From Chitinophaga pollutisoli (GTDB lineage Bacteria > Bacteroidota > Bacteroidia > Chitinophagales > Chitinophagaceae): DNA of 64,000 nucleotides. Location: NCBI RefSeq assembly GCF_038396755.1, contig NZ_CP149822.1, positions 558,001 to 622,000 of the forward strand, written 5' to 3'. The notes below the pieces were generated by a model, which had not been told where the DNA came from, did not search any database, and was given only the letters and a program-made list of their open reading frames with translations. The position numbers and the translations under genes are program-made. Below, piece by piece: positions 60,838 through 64,000 of the stretch; the first letter of the stretch is position 1, and every line of letters starts with the position of its first letter.

Positions 60838-63438
60838 TTAAGTGTTGCGGATCACGACCACATTATCAAAAACATCCACCAGTACCGGTTTTGCCTTGTC
60901 GATTTCTCCGCCGAGGATCTTCTTGCTGAGCAGGTTCACGATCTCTTTCTGAATCAAGCGCTTCAGCGGCCTTGCACCGAATTGCGGATCGTAACCTTGT
61001 TCTGCCAGGTAGTCCAGTGCATACTCAGAGAATTCCAATATCATGCCATTCTTCGCTACCAGCTCCTTCAATTGTTGTAATTGTATGTTAATAATTCCAC
61101 GCACTTCGGAGCGCATGAGCGGCTGGAACATAATCACTTCATCCACACGGTTTAAGAATTCCGGACGGATGGTTTGCTTCAGCAGGTTCATCACTTCATC
61201 CTTCGTCCTGTCTACCACTTCGTCTTTATTCTCATCCGTGATTTTTTCGAAATTTTCCTGTATGATATGGCTGCCCATATTGCTCGTCATGATGATGATG
61301 GTGTTTTTGAAGTTCACCACGCGGCCTTTGTTATCGGTCAGCCGCCCGTCGTCGAGCACCTGGAGCAGGATATTGAAAGTATCGGGGTGCGCTTTCTCGA
61401 TCTCATCGAGGAGCACCACGCTGTAAGGCTTGCGGCGTACGGCTTCGGTGAGCTGGCCGCCTTCGTCGTAACCCACATATCCCGGAGGCGCGCCTACCAG
61501 GCGGCTTACGGAATGTTTTTCCTGGTATTCCGACATGTCGATGCGGGTCATCATGCCTTCGTCGTCGAACAGGTAATCGGCGAGCGCTTTCGCCAGTTCC
61601 GTTTTACCGACACCGGTAGTACCGAGGAAGATGAAGGAACCGATGGGCCGGCGCGGATCGTTTAGTCCGGCGCGGCTTCTGCGGATGGCGTCGGCTACGG
61701 CCACGATGGCTTCATTCTGCCCCACCACGCGCTTGTGCAGCTCGTCTTCCAGCTGCAGCAGTTTGTCTTTTTCGCTCTGCATCATTTTAGCGACGGGGAT
61801 GCCGGTGGCTTTGGCCACGTTTTCGGCGATGTCTTCCGCGTCCACTTCCTCTTTCAGCAGGCGTTTATTGTTGGAGGAGATTTCCGCCAGCTCGGCCGTA
61901 AGGTCAGCCACCAGCTTCTCCTGTTCTTTGATTTTACCATAACGGATCTCCGCTACTTTCCCGAAATCGCCGTTGCGCTCTGCCTGTTCAGCTTCCAGCT
62001 TCAGGTTTTCGATAGTGGCTTTGGCGTCCTGCACCTGGTCTACTACTTCTTTTTCCTGCTGCCATTTCGATTTGAAAGTATTGCGTTCCTCACTGAGCCG
62101 TGCGATTTCGGCGGCGAGCTCGCGCAGCTTGTCTTCGTCGTTTTCCCGTTTGATGGCTTCCCGTTCGATTTCCAGCTGGCGGATGCGGCGTTCCAGTTCG
62201 TCGAGCTCTTCGGGCATGGAGTTCATCTCCAGGCGGAGCTTGGCGGCGGATTCGTCGATCAGGTCGATGGCTTTGTCGGGCAGGAAGCGGTCGGTGATAT
62301 ACCGGTGCGAAAGTTCCACTGCGGCGATGATCGCTTCGTCGCGGATCAGTACGTGGTGGTGGTTTTCGTAGCGTTCCTTCAGGCCGCGGAGGATGGAGAT
62401 GGCGTCGTCTACCGAGGGTTCGTCGATGAACACTTTCTGGAACCTCCGCTCGAGGGCTTTATCTTTTTCAAAATATTTCTGGTATTCGTTCAGCGTGGTG
62501 GCGCCGATGGCCCGGAGCTCTCCTCTCGCCAGGGCGGGCTTCAGGATATTGGCCGCGTCCATCGCGCCTTCCATCGCGCCCGCACCGATGAGGGTGTGGA
62601 TTTCGTCGATGAAGAGGATGATGTCGCCATTGGAATCGGCTACTTCTTTCACTACGGCTTTGAGTCTTTCTTCGAACTCGCCGCGGTATTTGGCGCCTGC
62701 CATGAGCGCGCCCATGTCGAGGGCGTAAATGATTTTGTTGTGCAGGTTATCGGGCACGTCGCCGTTGATGATACGGTGCGCGAGCCCTTCCGCGATGGCT
62801 GTTTTACCAACACCCGGTTCCCCGACGAGGATGGGGTTGTTTTTGGAACGGCGGCTGAGGATGTGGAGCGTACGGCGGATTTCCTCATCGCGCCCGATCA
62901 CGGGATCAAGCTTGCCGGCGCGGGCCGATTCGTTGAGGTTCTTCGCGTATTTCTCCAGCGAATTGTATGTGGCGTCGGCCGTTTGACTGTTAACCGTCCC
63001 GCCTTTCCGCAGTTCCGTAAGGGCGGTTTTGAGGCCTTTTTCCGTCAGCCCCGCATTCTTCAGCAGTTTGGCGGTATCATCGCTGCCACCGAGGAGCCCC
63101 AGCAGGAGGTGCTCCACGCTCACGAATTCGTCTTTGAATTCCTTGATGCTGGCGCCTGCCCGCAGGATGGCGTTATTCGCCTCGCGGCTGAGCATTTGCC
63201 CGCCTTCCCCGCTGCTGATGGTGGGATAAGCCTGTATTTGCTCGTTGAGCTTGCCGTCGAGGAACCCCGTGTTCACGTCGTTCTTCTTCAGCAGGTATTC
63301 TATGCTGTTATCCTCGTCCTGCAGCAACGCTTTGAGAATGTGGCCGGTTTCAATTGCCGAATTCCGGTGATTGAACGCCAGCTGCTGCGCTTCCTGCAGC
63401 GTTTCCTGGGACTTGATGGTGAAGTTGTTTAGATTCAT
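60838..63438 (-). CDS. clpB: ATP-dependent disaggregase ClpB
   Basis: Hsp100 chaperone that resolves protein aggregates with DnaK, 866 residues, normal length. The N-terminal domain is [21 protein letters not shown]. The first AAA module has [15 protein letters not shown] (Walker A, about residue 205) and [14 protein letters not shown]. The coiled-coil middle domain spans roughly 400-530 ([27 protein letters not shown]). The second AAA module has [17 protein letters not shown] (about 605) and [16 protein letters not shown]. It has its own terminator. A heat-shock site was not recognised in the 285 bases upstream. Confidence 0.97.
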   Translation of the reverse strand: MNLNNFTIKSQETLQEAQQLAFNHRNSAIETGHILKALLQDEDNSIEYLLKKNDVNTGFLDGKLNEQIQAYPTISSGEGGQMLSREANNAILRAGASIKEFKDEFVSVEHLLLGLLGGSDDTAKLLKNAGLTEKGLKTALTELRKGGTVNSQTADATYNSLEKYAKNLNESARAGKLDPVIGRDEEIRRTLHILSRRSKNNPILVGEPGVGKTAIAEGLAHRIINGDVPDNLHNKIIYALDMGALMAGAKYRGEFEERLKAVVKEVADSNGDIILFIDEIHTLIGAGAMEGAMDAANILKPALARGELRAIGATTLNEYQKYFEKDKALERRFQKVFIDEPSVDDAISILRGLKERYENHHHVLIRDEAIIAAVELSHRYITDRFLPDKAIDLIDESAAKLRLEMNSMPEELDELERRIRQLEIEREAIKRENDEDKLRELAAEIARLSEERNTFKSKWQQEKEVVDQVQDAKATIENLKLEAEQAERNGDFGKVAEIRYGKIKEQEKLVADLTAELAEISSNNKRLLKEEVDAEDIAENVAKATGIPVAKMMQSEKDKLLQLEDELHKRVVGQNEAIVAVADAIRRSRAGLNDPRRPIGSFIFLGTTGVGKTELAKALADYLFDDEGMMTRIDMSEYQEKHSVSRLVGAPPGYVGYDEGGQLTEAVRRKPYSVVLLDEIEKAHPDTFNILLQVLDDGRLTDNKGRVVNFKNTIIIMTSNMGSHIIQENFEKITDENKDEVVDRTKDEVMNLLKQTIRPEFLNRVDEVIMFQPLMRSEVRGIINIQLQQLKELVAKNGMILEFSEYALDYLAEQGYDPQFGARPLKRLIQKEIVNLLSKKILGGEIDKAKPVLVDVFDNVVVIRNT

Positions 63439-63723
63439 AACTTGCTTTGTTCTCCTTTAGGTTAACGATTGGATTTTTGATTTGTTCAGATGAATCAAAT
63501 CCTGCACCAGTTGGAAAAATCAGCCAGGTTGACAGCATCTCCACGTGGCAACTGCATTATTTTCAGTTCATATGTAAAAAACCTGCTATTTTGTCTATTA
63601 CCTTCACCCTGAACATCTTATAAGGGCACTTGTGCAAAATCAGGCTTTATAATGAACCGTACCCTGCGAAAGCTGTTATACTTCAGTTACTTCCATATCG
63701 TCTCACCACCAAAACATGCATTT

Positions 63724-64000
63724 ATGGCGATTGACCTCATCGAAACCCTGAAGCAACTGTTCAACAACGAATTTTGCGGTAAGGCGGCGGCGCAGCTGGG
63801 GGAAAGCGAATCCGGCATACAAAAAGCACTGGGCGGCATTATTCCCACGGTTTTAACGGGCTTGCTGGCCAAAGCGGGGTCCGGCGAATCGGGTGGATTA
63901 ATGCATCTGCTGCACCAGGCCTCCGGCACGGATATTTCCCAGTTGACCAACGGTGGCGCCGGCATCCCCTCCGGATTGCTGGCAAAAGGCTCAGCGTTCC
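63724..64000 (+). CDS. DUF937-like protein, N-terminal part (cut by window edge)
   Basis: The first 92 codons of a protein starting MAIDLIETLKQLFNNEF. The segment AAAQLGESESGIQKALGGIIPTVLTGLLAKAG is typical of the DUF937 family, proteins of unknown function. The rest is glycine- and serine-rich. The ATG at 63724 is the first in frame; an out-of-frame ATG lies at 63716. The 285 bases between this gene and clpB hold no other gene; promoters of both must lie there. Confidence 0.75.
   Translation, partial: MAIDLIETLKQLFNNEFCGKAAAQLGESESGIQKALGGIIPTVLTGLLAKAGSGESGGLMHLLHQASGTDISQLTNGGAGIPSGLLAKGSAF

Noticed and set aside
61735..63432. 565-codon open frame on the plus strand
   Set aside because: Antisense to clpB, whose AAA motifs are complete.
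63439..63723. CIRCE-like heat-shock operator before clpB
   Set aside because: No inverted repeat of the CIRCE type was found in this interval.
1..64000. Mobile elements, CRISPR arrays or phage genes
   Set aside because: No transposase, integrase, Cas, or regularly spaced repeats were seen on either strand.

Overview
The window looks like chromosomal DNA of a Bacteroidota bacterium, most likely Chitinophagaceae (a Chitinophaga-like soil glycan degrader). The evidence is two SusC/SusD pairs, an ECF sigma/FecR pair feeding a SusC with an STN domain, surface lipoproteins acting on polysaccharides, few Shine-Dalgarno sequences, and several promoters of the Bacteroidota type (TTTG or TTG, 17-22 bases, TAnnTTTG). 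No rRNA, tRNA, CRISPR array, insertion sequence or phage gene was seen.

Layout. 1-12812 (minus): respiratory complex I operon nuoA-B-[metallo-beta-lactamase fold hydrolase]-CD-E-F-G-H-I-J-K-L-M, with nuoM cut by the window edge. 12988-13428: CBS-domain protein. 13633-17700 (minus): two GMC flavo-oxidoreductases and a Tat-type gluconate 2-dehydrogenase subunit 3-like protein. 17914-18941: L,D-transpeptidase and a small membrane protein. 19060-27214 (plus): first polysaccharide utilisation locus (sigma, FecR, SusC, SusD, GH16 glycanase). 27287-38814: second locus: a minus-strand operon susC-susD-amidohydrolase-acyltransferase, a LacI-type regulator, and a plus-strand pair of F5/8-polysaccharide lyase lipoproteins. 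Three near-identical palindromic sites tie the regulator to both arms. 38939-42279 (minus): tyrosine/homogentisate catabolism (hppD, aldo/keto reductase, hmgA). 42554-43374: orphan membrane protein. 43891-48814 (plus): threonine operon thrA-thrB-thrC preceded by a Thr/Ile-rich leader peptide, a probable attenuator. 48839-50362: TPR lipoprotein and rpe. 50343-53352 (minus): PAS histidine kinase and response regulator. 53573-56427 (plus): purE, phoH, DUF4878-like lipoprotein, ppa. 56494-57255: NlpC/P60 hydrolase. 57330-60001 (plus): two paralogous sigma/zinc-finger anti-sigma modules, the first with a degenerate sigma. 60007-63438 (minus): nucleoside deaminase and clpB. 63724-end: partial DUF937-like protein.

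Seven genes (GH16, DUF5009-like acyltransferase, amidohydrolase, LacI regulator, first lyase, orphan membrane protein, phoH) are each broken by what looks like one missing base in a homopolymer run. The conserved sequence continues in the next frame each time, so base-calling error in the assembly is the leading explanation and the genes are annotated across the break.

The most interesting points are the threonine leader peptide, the LacI operator set joining two divergent transcription units of a glycan locus, the duplicated sigma/anti-sigma cassettes, and the metallo-hydrolase with a natural six-histidine run inside the complex I operon.
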